DNA of 64,000 nucleotides from Dasyornis broadbenti (GCA_013397935.1 VZRN01002231.1:1480457-1544456); one strand, 5' to 3'. Counted from the first letter of the stretch, positions 1-11,492 are shown. Made by a program: numbers and translations. Notes: generated by a model from the letters alone, not told the origin.

Positions 1-1790
1 GTGCTGCATAACTCCCACGCACCATCCCGGTTGTAACTCATCAGCCACCACAGACGGTGGCACCCATCCCACCGGCCCTGCCAGCTTTGGGTGCCCTCCA
101 TTTGGCTCCCTTGGAGGTCAAGGAGTGGGGGAACATGCCTGCTGGCACCGCTACCCCGCCAGCACCCCCAGTGTCCCAGAAGGCCCCCGGCGAGGGTCGA
201 GGTGCCGTGGGGCTGTGCCTCTGGCCACAATCCCCAGGAGAGGGCACCAGATGGCCGGGAAAAGCCGGCAAAGGCGCTGCCGCAGGCAGCGATGGCTTGG
301 CCACGGGTGTCCTCCGCACGAATATGCCACAGGCGTGGGAGAGGAGCCACGGAGTCGCTAGGCAAGCCCGGGCAGTGCCGGCACGGGGAGCAGGGCGCCG
401 GGATGCCAGGTCCTGATGTGTCATTCGGGCACCTTGAGCAAGGTCCTAATGGCTGAAGCAGAGGCCAGGGCCGGCGCCCCTGTGCCGAGGGCTGCGGGAC
501 AGCGGGACATGTCCCACTCACAGCAAGTCCCGCGGTGGGAGTGCCCCCAGCCCACTCCACGCCTGAGGCTGTGGAGAGAGGGCCCTGTCCAGCCCCGGGT
601 CATAGTTCTCTGCCGAGGGGCCATTTCGGGAGCGCTGCAGATTTCACCAGCCGCTGCCCTTGACCGCATCTCTCACCCTGTGCTGGCCGCCCTGGACTTT
701 CCCCGCTCTGGCGTCACGGTTGTTCCCTGGCTGTGGCTGGAGCGTAGCACCGGCTATAGGCGGTGCCAGGCTGTACATTGCTTCAGGGTGTACATAGTGC
801 TGGGCTCTCCCACCTCAGCTGCGCTGCCCGTGGTGAAGAGAATCATTCTATTCCGGCCACCTCCTGTCTGCTGGGACAGGTCCATCACTTGGGCTCTGCT
901 TGGTTTAAACAGCCTCCAGGGCCACCCAGGTCTCACACAGGGTGGTTTGGTCCAGACCTGCTGCTCGGGGCATGCAGAGCCTGAGGAAGGGCCCAATCCT
1001 ATTAGGACCCTGCTCGGGAGCACTGGGTCGGTTCTGCCTACCCCCAGTGCATGGAGAGTAGTGGAATGAAGGGCCTGACCCTGGTCCCCATGGGCAGCGT
1101 CTGGGGTGTGTCTGGTACAGGTGCCCTGTGAAGGTTTGGCCACATGAACGAGAGGACAGACACCCTCCATCGTTTGCCATCCCCATGCTGGTCTGTGCCC
1201 GGTCTCATGGACCCCTCACTGTCGTGTCTCAGGGCCAGCACATCCCACTGCGAGGTCACTGGACGCAGCCACGTGGCTCTTGCCCCATGGAGGGCGTTTG
1301 CTGGGTAGTTCCCATGCACCCCACGTCATTGGGAGCCAGTGGCCAGGGCTGGCCCCGTATCCTCGGCCCCTTATCAGGGGCATTGCTCAACAGTGGGCAC
1401 GAAGTCGGGGGTGGGCAGGGGCCATGGCACTGCCTCACTTCTGAGCTATGGGGTCTGGGGAGCCCCCATTCCTGGGCGAGCTGGGGAGGGCATGACTGGG
1501 CTCGCCATGGGCTGGGGCCGAGCTGCTCCCCGCCAGCGGCACCTCCAGCTTTGTGGGGAGCCACCTACACCATCGTGGCTGCCACTGCCGTCCCCCTTCT
1601 GCCTTCCTGAGCTGTGATATGCAGGACAGGGAAACTGAGGCACGGACGCGGTGCGCAGAGTCGGGACACGCTGCCCCGCAGTCTCCCCGGTTTCGTGGCT
1701 CCCCGACCCACGGTGTCCTGGCGGGGCACCCCCTTCCCTTGCTCTGGGGCCGCTGGGGGGCCCGGCCCAGTCCCGGCCCCGCAACCCCCG
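1..1790. other. GC-rich intergenic DNA upstream of PHGDH
   Basis: No gene, RNA or known repeat could be recognised here. Several open frames of 60-200 codons exist on both strands. They overlap each other, have no recognisable domain and no splice structure matching a known family, and are what GC-rich DNA (few stop codons) gives by chance. In mammals the genes upstream of PHGDH belong to other families (ZNF697, HSD3B); nothing like them was seen here. Confidence 0.6.
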
Positions 1791-1794
1791 CCTC

Positions 1795-2035
1795 CTCCCT
1801 CCCCCCGCCGGGGGCGGGGTGGGATGAAGGGGGGGACCGGGCGGGCTGGGGCGGGGAGGGGAAGGAGGTGGGATTATGGAGACGGGACCCAATGAGCCCG
1901 GAAAACGTGCCCCGCTTGCAGCTCTTTTAGCGCGGCGGAGGGACAGCAGCAGCCTCTCGGCAGCGTGAGGAAAGAGCCGGCACCCCCGTCCCGTCCCGTC
2001 CAGTCCATCCCCGTCCCGTCGGGCCCGCTCCCGCC
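1795..2035 (+). promoter_or_regulatory. PHGDH: PHGDH CpG-rich, TATA-less promoter and 5' UTR
   Basis: A GC- and CpG-rich block lies directly before the PHGDH start codon. Sp1-type GC boxes (GGGGCGGGG) are visible at 1811-1819 and 1848-1856, and a CCAAT motif at 1889-1893. No TATA box was found. The last 60 bases before the ATG are CCGTC-type pyrimidine-rich repeats, probably 5' UTR. The transcription start site cannot be fixed from sequence alone. This looks like a housekeeping-type promoter. Confidence 0.6.
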
Positions 2036-5000
2036 ATGGCACTGGGCAAGCTGCAGAAAGTGCTGATCAGCGACAGCCTGGACCCCTGCTGCCGGGAGAT
2101 CCTGCAGGCCGGCGGGCTCCGGGTGCAGGAGAAGCCCGGGATGAGCAAGGAAGAGCTGCTGCAGGAGATCCGGGTGAGGCAGGGCTGCACTCGCGCGTGG
2201 GTGGGTGGGTGAGTGCATGAGTGGGTGGGCGCTGCTGTGGGCCGGCGCTCCCGGGTGGCAGCGGACCCCCTCGACTGGTCCCCGCCTCCCGTCTGATGCA
2301 AGAGTCCAGCAGGTTTCGCACGGCGGATCCCGGACCCCGGCAATAGCTGTCCCCATCCCGGAACCCACACTAGACCACCGGCCCCGGCCCTGGTCCCACT
2401 CGCCGTGTCTGTCACCCCTTAGGACTGCGATGGGCTCATCGTCCGCTCGGCCACCAAAGTCACGGCCGAGGTGCTGGAGGCGGCAGAGAGGCTGCAGGTG
2501 GTGGGCAGAGCTGGCACTGGTGTGGACAATGTGGACGTGGAGGCAGCCACCAGGAAGGGCGTCTTGGTCATGAAGTAAGAGCAGGAGTGTGGTGACATCC
2601 CTGCCTGTGATCCTGAGGAGTCAGGGGAGGCACCACCTTGTGTATTGCCATCCTCATGGGGCCCTGTCAGCCCAGGGGACACACACCGGGGACACACACC
2701 AGTGACACCACTTTCCATCCCCAGCACACCCACTGGGAACAGCCTCAGCGCCGCTGAGCTCACCTGTGGGATGATCCTGTGCTTGGCCAGGTGAGCACAA
2801 GGCAAGATGTGGACACAGACGTGCCCTAGAGCCCCCTGCCACACACTGACCACAGCCTCCTTTTTAGGCAGATCCCACAGGCAGCTGCCTCCATGAAGGA
2901 GGGCAAGTGGGACCGTAAGAAGGTAGGAGACAGGTGAAGCACTTCTGGGTGGTGGGTGCCTGCGTGTGGTGTGCTCGCTCACTGTCTCTGTGCTCCCCAG
3001 TACATGGGCATGGAGCTGAACGGGAAGACGCTGGCCGTGCTGGGGCTGGGACGCATCGGCAGGGAGGTGGCCACCCGCATGCAGGCCTTTGGAATGAAGG
3101 TAAGGAGATGGGGAGGGAGGAATGATGGGGAGCATGGACCTCCCTGACCTGGCCAGAGCCACCGTGCCAGGCTGCAGGAGTGAGTGCCCGCTCTGCCTCA
3201 GACCATAGGCTATGACCCCATCATCACCCCTGATGTCTCAGCCACCTTTGGCGTGGAGCAGCTGCCACTGGAGCAGATCTGGCCCCGCTGCGACTTCATC
3301 ACAGTGCATACGCCACTGCTGCCCTCCACCACGGGTATGGAGTGGGCACTGGCACTGGAGGTTTGAGGAGAGCTGGGGCAGCCCCCTTCTGCTCACAGCT
3401 CTCCTTTTGCAGGGCTCCTGAATGACAGCACCTTTGCCAAGTGCCGCCGTGGCGTGCAGGTGGTGAACTGTGCCCGTGGTGGCATTGTGGATGAAGGTGC
3501 ATTGCTGCGGGCGCTGCAATCGGGGCAGTGCGGCGGGGCTGCCCTTGATGTCTTCACACAGGTGAGTGGGGCTGTGGGGCCCCCCCGAGCTTGGCTTTGT
3601 CTCAGCATCACCTTAACTTTGCCCAAGCCAAGGCAGGGCAGCTTGGCAAACCCTGTGGAGCTAGGGCCACGGACAGCACTCCTCAGCTTCCCTCCTTGCA
3701 AAGGAGGTGGGGTAAATGCCCCCTGCTCTGAGCTCCCAGGTGGGTGCTGGGAGCTGATGGCAGGATGCACCTGTGTCTACAGGAGCCCCCAAAAGACCGT
3801 GACCTGGTGAACCACCCCAACGTCATCTCCTGCCCACACCTGGGAGCCAGCACACGGGAGGCACAGAGCCGCTGCGGCAAGGAAATCGCCATGCAGATCG
3901 TGGACATGGCCGCAGGGAAGGGGCTGACTGGCGTAGTGAGTCCCTCTGCAGCACCTGACCTCCGGGCCTCAGTTCCCCCAGCTGTAGCACATGGATGCAC
4001 AGGGAGCAATGCTCCATGTGTGATCCCTGGCAGGCTCTCACCACTCACTCTCTCATGCAGGTTAATGGGCAGGCTCTCAGCAAGGCTTTCGCACCCCAGA
4101 CCAAGCCCTGGATCGCCCTGGCCAGGGCCCTGGGCATGGTGCTGCGCACGGCGGGCAAGCAAGTGCAGGGCAGTGTGCAGGTCTGCACCCTAGGTGAGCC
4201 TGGGTGTGGGGACCACGATGGACAGACAGGAGAAAAGATAGGCAGGAAGGTGGTTGACAGTGGAATTGGAGCCCAGGGGTGTGCAGGGATGGATGGGTGG
4301 ATGGAAGGACCAGCTTCAGGCTGGCCAGTCCAGTGCAGGCCTGACCTCCCTGCTGCTGACCCATCCACCCCTCCTCCCTGCACCCCAGGGACATCCTTGA
4401 AGGAGGCTGGGAGCTACCTGACACCTGCTGTAGCCACGGGCATGCTGGCTGGAGGGATACAGAAGGAGGTGACCCTGGTGAATGCCACACTGCTGGCCCA
4501 GGAGGCTGGGCTGAAGGTGCGTGGACACCCAGGCTCTGCACCTCAGCCTGGTGCACCTTCCCCAAGCAGCCTGAGCCTGGGGACACCCTACCGGGCTGCT
4601 GGTGTAGCACTCATGCTGGGTGCTTCCTGGGGTGCCTCCAAGGACATCCCTTCCCCACCCCCTGCCACACACAGGACCTGGACATTGAGTGGCTGTGTCT
4701 CTCTCTGGCAGGTCACAACCACCCACAGTGATGTGGCCCCCGAGCCTGACAGCAGCACAGGTCTGGTGCAGGTGTCCCTGCAGGGCACCCCACACCAAGT
4801 GATAGGGACAGTGCAGGGCAGTACCCCAGTCCTGTGGGAGATCAACGGAGCCACTTTCAAACAGCCAGCCCCTCTGTCCGGCCCACTCCTCATCTACAGA
4901 GCCAAAGCCTCCGATGCCAGTGCTCTGGCCATGCTGACCGGTGAGTCCCTGTGCCAGCCCTGAGCTGCAGGGACAGCCTGGGGAACCCCTGCATCCGACC

Positions 5001-5373
5001 TAGAGCTGAGCCTCTGCTGCAGCTGATGTTGCCTGAAGAGATGGATGGAGCGTTTGGGCTGGGGGTCGTGTGATGTTGAGCAAAGGACTTGGGGTGGTGG
5101 AAGAAATAGCATTGTGGACCTTTGAGGGTGTTGGGGTGAGCAAAGGCTCCACTCCCTGCTGGGTACTGGGGCAGTGGGGCATCCTGTGGTCCCTAGTTCC
5201 TGTTCTCCTTTCCAGGCCTGCTGAGCAAGGCAGGGAGCCAGCTCCTGTCCTACCACAGCTCCAGCACTGTGGCGGGGGAGCAATGGAGTGTTGTGGGGCT
5301 CTCAGCCCCCCTGTCCAACCTCAGCGAGCTGAAGCCACGGGTCACAGATGTCTTCCAGCTCCACTTGCTGTAG
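2036..5373 (+). CDS. PHGDH: D-3-phosphoglycerate dehydrogenase, 12 exons, complete
   Basis: A cytosolic enzyme that oxidises 3-phosphoglycerate to 3-phosphohydroxypyruvate with NAD+, the first step of serine synthesis. Exons: 2036-2173, 2423-2574, 2725-2790, 2868-2922, 3001-3099, 3202-3334, 3413-3561, 3783-3935, 4061-4193, 4389-4516, 4712-4940, 5216-5373. Phases close to 530 codons (human 533). The ATG sits in a strong Kozak context (CCGCCATGG) and opens MALGKLQKVLISDSLDPCC, close to the human N-terminus. Visible landmarks are the Rossmann glycines GLGRIG at residues 152-157 and the catalytic Arg236 (NCARGG), Glu265 (first codon of exon 8) and His283 (CPHLGAS). The C-terminal half is the ASB/ACT-type regulatory region of the animal enzyme. 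It is less conserved, but it ends with a normal last exon. Nothing is broken. HMGCS2 follows tail-to-tail. Confidence 0.96.
2294..2302 (+). promoter_or_regulatory. PHGDH: ATF4/CARE-like element in PHGDH intron 1
   Basis: TGATGCAAG matches the C/EBP-ATF response element consensus TGATGNAAN. It lies in the first intron, about 260 bp after the start codon. Serine-synthesis genes are known ATF4 targets, so the position is sensible, but a 9-base match is not proof. Confidence 0.4.
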
Positions 5374-5520
5374 ACCTTGACTGCCAACAAGGATTCTCCC
5401 CATGGCTGCAGCACCCGGACCCTCCCACAGCTGGCAAAGCATTGCACATGGCCATCCCTGACCTCCATACTGGGTTTGGGGTGGCCCCACACTCAATAAA
5501 GGGTCTAGAAGGAGAGAGCT
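5374..5520 (+). terminator. PHGDH: PHGDH 3' UTR and poly(A) signal
   Basis: A canonical AATAAA lies at 5495-5500, about 120 bases after the stop codon. It is followed by a GT-rich stretch (5522-5535) that fits a downstream cleavage element. The 3' UTR is therefore short, about 140 bases. Confidence 0.8.
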
Positions 5521-6034
5521 TTTGGTGTGTTGTCTGTGCAGTCTTTTGTCCTCAAAGCCAAACCCCCTCCCTCCTGCCCCTGTTGCTCCCCAGCCCTTCT
5601 GCTGTTTGCTGAAGGGTGCAAAGGTCTCTGTGGCTGCCGAGGTCCTGTCTGGCCACAGTCCCGTGCTGGGACATGGCCCAGAGAGCAGTGCTGCAAGACG
5701 GATGAGCTCTCCCGTGAGTCCCTGCATTTCCTGTGCCCTAGTGCCCATGGATTTTGCCATGAGAATGTTTCAATTTAATGACATCATGGAGAAAATGCCA
5801 TCTTACTGCCCCCAAACTGGAGACTAGGAGGCTGGGGCTTTCTTGGCTGCCCCAAAATGCGAGGGCACACTCTCATCCCGGGAAAATGGGGGTTACTGAG
5901 TGACATGTCTAACAGGGCAGGTGGCCATGGAATAAATCCTGTAAGTGGCTGCAATCCAGACCAACAGTTGTTAAAAGGGAAGGACCTAGGGTGGGAGGAG
6001 ACCATTCAAGACCAGGAGCCAGAGCCGGGCTGCT
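5521..6034. other. Short intergenic spacer between convergent PHGDH and HMGCS2
   Basis: About 0.5 kb between the two poly(A) signals. No gene or recognisable repeat was seen. Confidence 0.6.
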
Positions 6035-6255
6035 GCCCCCTCCCATTCACACCTTTATTTCCTTGCACTGTTCAGGTTTTGCAGAAGATGCCATCTCCAA
6101 CAGCTCTGGGGCCCAAGTCACCGCTGGCCACTCCCCAGCCGTCCAAAGTGAAGTTTCCCACAGAGGCCAGCCCCAGATGTGGGGGAATGAACAGGGATGA
6201 CAGTGGGAAAGGGAACATCCCCCTTCCCAGGGCTCACCACTCAGGTGATCCCACT
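6035..6255 (-). terminator. HMGCS2: HMGCS2 3' UTR and poly(A) signal
   Basis: On the minus strand an AATAAA (plus-strand TTTATT at 6054-6059) lies about 200 bases after the stop codon, giving a short 3' UTR that ends near 6035. Confidence 0.7.
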
Positions 6256-9200
6256 CTAGATGGGCTTCCTGGCATATTCGCGACGGTACTTGGAATCCAC
6301 TCGTGTCAGGTACCACGTTCCGGGGAAGAGATCCGCCTGGGAGCCTTGGGGAGCATGGTCCGCTGCAGGGAGAGGGCAGTGATGCTCAGGGGTGTTCTGG
6401 GGTCCCAACGGGGCAGGGTCACATCCCCCTAACCCCACTCACCCAAGTGATGGGTTTCCTCCCGTCGCTTCATGATCTCGGCGAAGTCCTGCGGGGCCAC
6501 GCGCTTGCGGGAGTCCAGGCGAGCAGGCAGGTCAGCCAGGCTGGAGACCAGCTTGTCCAGGGGTGAGCCTGGCAACGGGCACCCCACGTGTGAGATGGCA
6601 CCACTGGCAGCCCTGACTCCACAACCCCACACTGCCCTCACTTCCCAGCCCCTCTCTCCCCTGGGGCTCACCTGGGGCTGCATCCTGCGAGACGCGGAAT
6701 GAGAACATGCTGGCAGCCAGTCCTGAGCCGTAGGAGAAGGCACCAATCCGGGAGCCGGCCAGATCCCGTGCAGAGCACCTGCAGTGAGAGGTTAGAGGAG
6801 ATTTGGGGTGAGGGGGAAATGGGGATACAGAGCTGTGGGGGCAATGTTGGGGGCTGCCTCATTTGCAGGCAGGCAGATCCTTGGGCCTCTGGGCCACATT
6901 TCCAAGGGAATGTGGCCCTGGACTGAGGTGGTGCCAGGGAGGCCCAGGACAAGGCTTTTGTTCCCCCCAGAGCCTGTCTGTTCCCATGACTCTTTTCCCA
7001 TGGGATCACTCATTCTACTGGGCATGACAACAGGGGTTTTCATCCTCCTGCTGATGACAGAAGAGCTTTATGCACTGGCCCAGCTCCAGCTAGCTGGAAT
7101 GAAAAGACTGGCAGGGAGACGGCAAGCAGCAGGATTCATCCATGCTGGGGGTTGTGTGCAATGAAAACATCAGGTCCCAGTTGAGGCAGGGGGAGAGTGC
7201 TGGGAGATGAGTTCTGCCCCTCTATCCAGCCAGGGAGTGCCTTCCCCAAAATGACCTCCTCCCTCTCCCCAAGACAGAATTTTGCGGGACTCACTGTGAC
7301 AGGAGAGAGGCCAGGCAGCCATACATGGATGGTGTGTACATGTTGCCGTTGCGGGAAGAGAGGAGCAAGGAAGGCTTGGTCTTCTGGTTGAAGATGTCCT
7401 GGCTGGCTGTCTGGAATGCCTTCTCCACCTCTTTGCTGGTATAAGTGTCCTCCAGCTTCACACCGCTGCCCAGAGAGAGACCAGCTGGTACCCCAGAGCA
7501 GCACATTCCCGGCTGGGCTGAGGGGTGGGGGACACGGCACAGGGACGCACCGGAAGGATTGCAACCCCTTGTAGAGGCCGGAGGCTGTGTCAGGGTTGGG
7601 AGAGGCCAAGAAGTCGTTCAGCAGCAGCCGCCCTACGGACTTCTGCACCAGCTTGCAAAAGGGCGAGTGGAAGATGATGTACTTGAAGTCATCGAGGGTG
7701 AAGGGCCTCTGGATGCCAGCTGGGAGGCAACATGGGGCCATCAGCATCCAGGGGGATGCGATGGGCACCTTGAGGGTGCTGTCACTTACCCTGCTGCCAC
7801 TGGGCCTCTGCCTTCCGTCGGTACACAGCGTAGCAGCGGTCCAGTGCCCGCAGGTAGCACTGGATGGAGAGCTGCCCATCCACCACCGGGTACTCAGAGG
7901 AGAGATTTGGTTTGTAGAAGTCATAGGCATGCTCCATGTGGGTTCCACGCAGGCCTGGGCGCATGGGGAGAGCCCACAGTCAGGGAGCATCAGGAGGTCC
8001 CAACCCCCTGGCAAACACCCTGAATCCAGCAGCCTCCCTGAGTCACTCCATGGTGCCCACAGAGATGTGGCTTGTCAGGACCCTGGAGTATGCAAGCAGG
8101 ATCTGGCAGAGCCAGTGTGGCTGGAGCTAAGTAGCTCTGCCCAGGGCTGGGACATGGACATATGGCCCCCAGGGACAGCACCCATCAGCTCACCACGCCC
8201 AGGGGTCTCACAACACTGACCTCTCTCCAGTACCAGTGGGGCGTTGGGTCCCACCAGCATGGCAATGGCTCCAGCACCTCCCGTGGGCCGCGCGTTCCCA
8301 GTGGCGTAGACAGCAATGTCCCCACACACCACCACGGCATAGCGACCTGAGGGAGGACAGAGGGACTGGCAGGGCCATCAGTGGGTGGAAGCCTCCATCC
8401 CACAGCCCTCGTGTATTCCCATTTCCATGCTGCCAGGTGTCACACCAAGATGGGCAAGAAACAGGGGTGATGGAGAGCCTGGAGGGGCAATGGCTCCCTC
8501 TGAAGTGGGAGCAAGCACAGTTTTCAGGCCACCTCCTGCATCCTTCCCCTATCCCGTGGCATCCACCCAGCATTCAGCCCCACAGTATGGCTCCTGCCTG
8601 CACTCACCATCCCAGGCACTGGACTCCACCCAGGCGGCTGCATTGAAGAGGGAGGCTGTGCCCCCATAGCAGGCGTTGGTGGTGTCAATGCCTTCCACAT
8701 CAGTGTTGCCCGAGTCATGGAAAAGTTGCATGAGAACGGTCTTGACGGCCTTGGACTTGTCAATGACAGTCTCGGTGCCCACCTCCAGGCGGCCGATGGC
8801 ATCCCAGGAGAGGCGCCCCCGCTCCACCAGCCGCTGCACCACCGTCAGGCACAGGGAGTTGATGTCCTCATGGGCAGCGCAGAAGCCCATCTGCTTCTGG
8901 CCCAAGCCCCGTGTGTACTTGCCAGCCTCCACTCCATCAAACTGCTCCAGCTCCTCCTGATCCACATACTGGGCAGGAAAGTACACCTCCAGGGCCAGGA
9001 TGCCCACATCCTTGGGCCAGGCACCTGTCCCAGTGGCACTGGAGAGGCTGTGGGACAAAGGGAGTGGCGACTGTCCCATGGCGGCCTTGGGGACAGAGGG
9101 TGGCCCTGGGGAGACGCCACCAGCAAGCAGCCCAGACTGGGAGCTCCATAAATCCCTGTTAGTTCCCTGTGCCTGGCAGTGCTGTAGGAAGGAGAGAGAA

Positions 9201-9398
9201 GTTCCCCTTCCCCAGCAAGGTTTAAGAGCTCAGCCAGCTCCCCACCACTGTGTCTCCAGCCCCCTCGATCCATGTGGATGCTCACCATGCTCTCTGCCAA
9301 GCTGTGGGATGCTGGGCGCCCTGGCGTGCCCGCTCTTGCCCCGGCAGTGCCCACCTCACCCCCCAGCAGCGCGCAGTGCGCCCGACCAAACGCAACAT
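6256..9398 (-). CDS. HMGCS2: Mitochondrial hydroxymethylglutaryl-CoA synthase, 9 coding exons, complete
   Basis: Condenses acetyl-CoA with acetoacetyl-CoA to HMG-CoA in the mitochondrial matrix, the rate-setting step of ketogenesis. Exons, 5' to 3': 9398-9286, 9047-8608, 8346-8221, 7954-7790, 7719-7551, 7465-7295, 6778-6672, 6568-6443, 6362-6256. Phases close to 507 codons (human 508). Exon 1 encodes a presequence starting MLRLVGRTARCWGVRW with four arginines and no acidic residue before residue 22, typical of matrix targeting. That and the synteny distinguish it from cytosolic HMGCS1. Catalytic residues are present: Glu130 (VGTE), Cys164 (NACYGG) and His299 (IFHSPF), each two below the human numbers. 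The C-terminus ends in ARKPI, close to human ARRPV. Exon 1 was placed by its TATA box, its presequence and its phase-2 donor, which matches exon 2; it is the least certain exon. Confidence 0.94.
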
Positions 9399-9473
9399 CT
9401 TCACCCCGGCCACTGCACGGACAAAGGGCTGGCCAGCCGGACAGACGGACAGCGGGATGGGCCTTGCGGAGTG

Positions 9474-9481
9474 CTTTTATA
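9474..9481 (-). promoter_or_regulatory. HMGCS2: HMGCS2 TATA box
   Basis: Minus-strand TATAAAAG lies 76 bases upstream of the proposed HMGCS2 start codon at 9398. This leaves room for a start site near 9450 and a leader of about 50 bases. It supports the choice of exon 1. Confidence 0.7.
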
Positions 9482-9539
9482 AACTGCGTGGGCAGCTCGG
9501 CACGGCCCTCCCAGCCTTTATCAGCCTGCCAGACCCTGG

Positions 9540-9552
9540 TGCTCAAAGGTCA
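9540..9552 (+). promoter_or_regulatory. HMGCS2: DR1 / PPRE-like element of HMGCS2
   Basis: Two half-sites, TGCTCA and AGGTCA, are separated by one A (plus strand). This is a DR1 matching AGGTCA-A-AGGTCA at 10 of 12 half-site positions. It lies about 60 bases upstream of the TATA box, so about 90-100 bases before the likely start site. Mammalian HMGCS2 has a functional PPARalpha element at nearly the same distance (-104 to -92 in rat, from memory). Confidence 0.55.
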
Positions 9553-9559
9553 CCGAGCG

Positions 9560-10440
9560 CCAGCCAACACGACAGGGTAGCGGAACTTCAGAGTAGGGGG
9601 GGGAGGCTTGCGAGATGTCTCTGTCTTGTGCCCCAAAGCCCAGGGTCAAGGAGCTGGAGCTGCAGCTGAGCATTGGGACAGGCTGTCCCACAGCCCCCAC
9701 TGCCTGTGCCCTGGGGCAGTGGCAGCTCCGGTGCCAGGCTGACCAGCACAGCTGTGGTCACTGCGCGGTGAGTGCGGTGCTGTGTGGCCTCCCCGGCTGT
9801 CCCCGTGATCCTGGGGAGGGAGCAGAGGGTGGCCAGGCTTTGGTGCTGGCACCGTCCATGCTGTCCAGGATGCAGTCCACGTCTGACACGTGCCACGGCT
9901 CTGGAGGGGTAAAAACCCCATGAGCTGGGTGGGGGCAGAGCCATCTTCAAAGCAGCAGAGCAAACAGCCACGTGGTATCTGTGGCAACATAACAGTGACA
10001 GAAAAGAGACCTTTGGTCCCAGTGCTGCTGTCAACATGGCCCTGGGGCAGTGTTGCAGCTCCCAGATCCTATGGAGCTGTCTGCACCTGGGGGACCACCA
10101 GTCCGGATGCCAGCACACCCAGGACAACTCTCATCCTCACCCACTTTTTGGGTGGTGGCTCCATGGTGCCCTAGGTCTCCATGTCTTCATCCTGGGGACA
10201 CTCCTGTCCCCCACCTGCTCCCCAGGGACACCTGTGTTATTTGGCACCCAAGGGCTTGTATGAGCAAACACAAATGCTCAGCCAGGAGAGCCACTGGCCC
10301 TGCAGCTCCTGGGGACTCATCCCCAAACAGCTCTGCCAGCATCGGCACTGCTGAAGTCCCTGGAAGCCAGGAAGTTTGGGGAGCTGTGGCAGAGCCGGTC
10401 TGTCTTTCCCAGACCAGCCCAGGGCTTTCCACCAGCACCA
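9560..10440. other. Intergenic region between HMGCS2 promoter and REG4 3' end
   Basis: GC-rich spacer with no gene or named repeat recognised. Open frames here overlap on both strands and show no domain. Confidence 0.5.
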
Positions 10441-10464
10441 AGCTCACACAGCACTTGCATGCTT

Positions 10465-10566
10465 CTTTTTTTATAGATGTATTTATAGGAATTGTGGGGA
10501 GGGGAGCAGAGGTGGCACGGGAGGGACGTTGCTGGCACGGGGTCCCCCACGGGCCAGGGGCTGTGC
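10465..10566 (-). terminator. REG4: Probable REG4 3' UTR with variant poly(A) signals
   Basis: No AATAAA was found just after the REG4 stop codon. Two minus-strand TATAAA variants (plus-strand TTTATA at 10470-10475 and 10482-10487) lie 80-100 bases downstream and are the best candidates. Confidence 0.35.
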
Positions 10567-11481
10567 TCAGGACAAGGGGTAGAACTTGCAGATGTAGGGA
10601 TGCTTCCAGGAGCAGTCGGCACTGGACCACAGAGAGAAACCTGCGGGAGACACAGGCAGGGGATTGGCAGGGGCAGCGGTGAGGATGGACACCAGCTGTA
10701 CCCACTGCAGCCATCCACAGGGACGGGACCTAGAGGAGGAGGAAGGCAGGGGAATGCCAGCCGAGCCCAGTCACTGGAGGTGGATGCAGGGAGTGGGCAC
10801 TCACCGCTGTGGTGGGTCAGCATGGCGCAGGTCCCCCCTTGGGCACCATTCCCAAGCATCCCACTGGCGACACTGTAGGCATTCCCACTTGTCCACTGCC
10901 AGTCCTGGTTCTGTGCAGGGAGAGGGGGCTTCAGAGGCATGGCCCTGCTGTCCCCCAGCCCCCCATCACCCCTGCTGCCCACACCTCACCTCTTCACCCT
11001 GTTGGAGTCCAATCCAGACGGGCTGCACACGCTGGTAGTAGGAGATGGCTCTCCCCAGGGTGACTGCCTCGTGGGGCTCCTCCACCCAAGCCAGGTGGGC
11101 ACTTTTGTGGATAGCCTGGCACTGCCTCTGCGGGGAGAGCTGTCAGTGCCAGGGTGCCTCAGTGAGATGGGGAGATCCCTGTCCACCTGTGTACCCCAGT
11201 GGGCTTACCTCAGCCTCGTCCCAGGTGCGGGGCTCAAGGAAGTACTTGAAGCAGCTGAGCTTGTAGTAGGACCAGCCGTCGGGGCAATAGTTTATGTACC
11301 TGCCATCTGTTTAGGGAGAGCAGGGATGAGGGGCAGCCGGCATCGCTGCCCGGAGAGGAGCATGACTCTCTCCTGGCCTCGCTGCAGAAGCAGCTGCCCC
11401 CGAGGCGTGGCACTCACCGACTGGCTGCAGGAGCCCCACACAGCCCAGCAGCAGGATGGCGAGTCTGGCCGCTGCCACCAT
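10567..11481 (-). CDS. REG4: Regenerating-family C-type lectin-like secreted protein (REG4-like), 5 coding exons
   Basis: Exons, 5' to 3': 11481-11418, 11306-11209, 11127-10990, 10910-10805, 10640-10567. Phases close to 159 codons (human REG4 158). The N-terminus MVAAARLAILLLGCVGLLQP is a clear signal peptide, so the product is secreted. The rest is one C-type lectin-like domain with six cysteines (29, 40, 57, 128, 145, 153), the framework motif WIGL at 92-95, DWQW at 103-106 and a terminal YICKFYPLS. The canonical calcium/sugar motifs (EPN or QPD, and WND) are absent, as in the REG family. The block YYQRVQPVWIGL is close to REG4, and the location between HMGCS2 and NOTCH2 matches mammalian REG4. 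Avian eggshell proteins such as ovocleidin-17 belong to the same fold family, so an orthology test against them is worthwhile. Exact ligand and role are not shown by the sequence. Confidence 0.88.
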
Positions 11482-11492
11482 CCTCCTTGCTC

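Noticed and set aside
57..1610. Several long open frames on both strands upstream of PHGDH
   Set aside because: They overlap each other in all frames, are rich in Pro/Gly/Ala/Arg as GC-rich non-coding DNA gives, and show no domain or splice pattern of a known gene.
9286..9546. Long continuous minus-strand frame running from upstream through HMGCS2 exon 1 into exon 2
   Set aside because: It is out of frame with the conserved WPKDVGI start of the enzyme. The spliced model with the arginine-rich presequence fits phase and family better.
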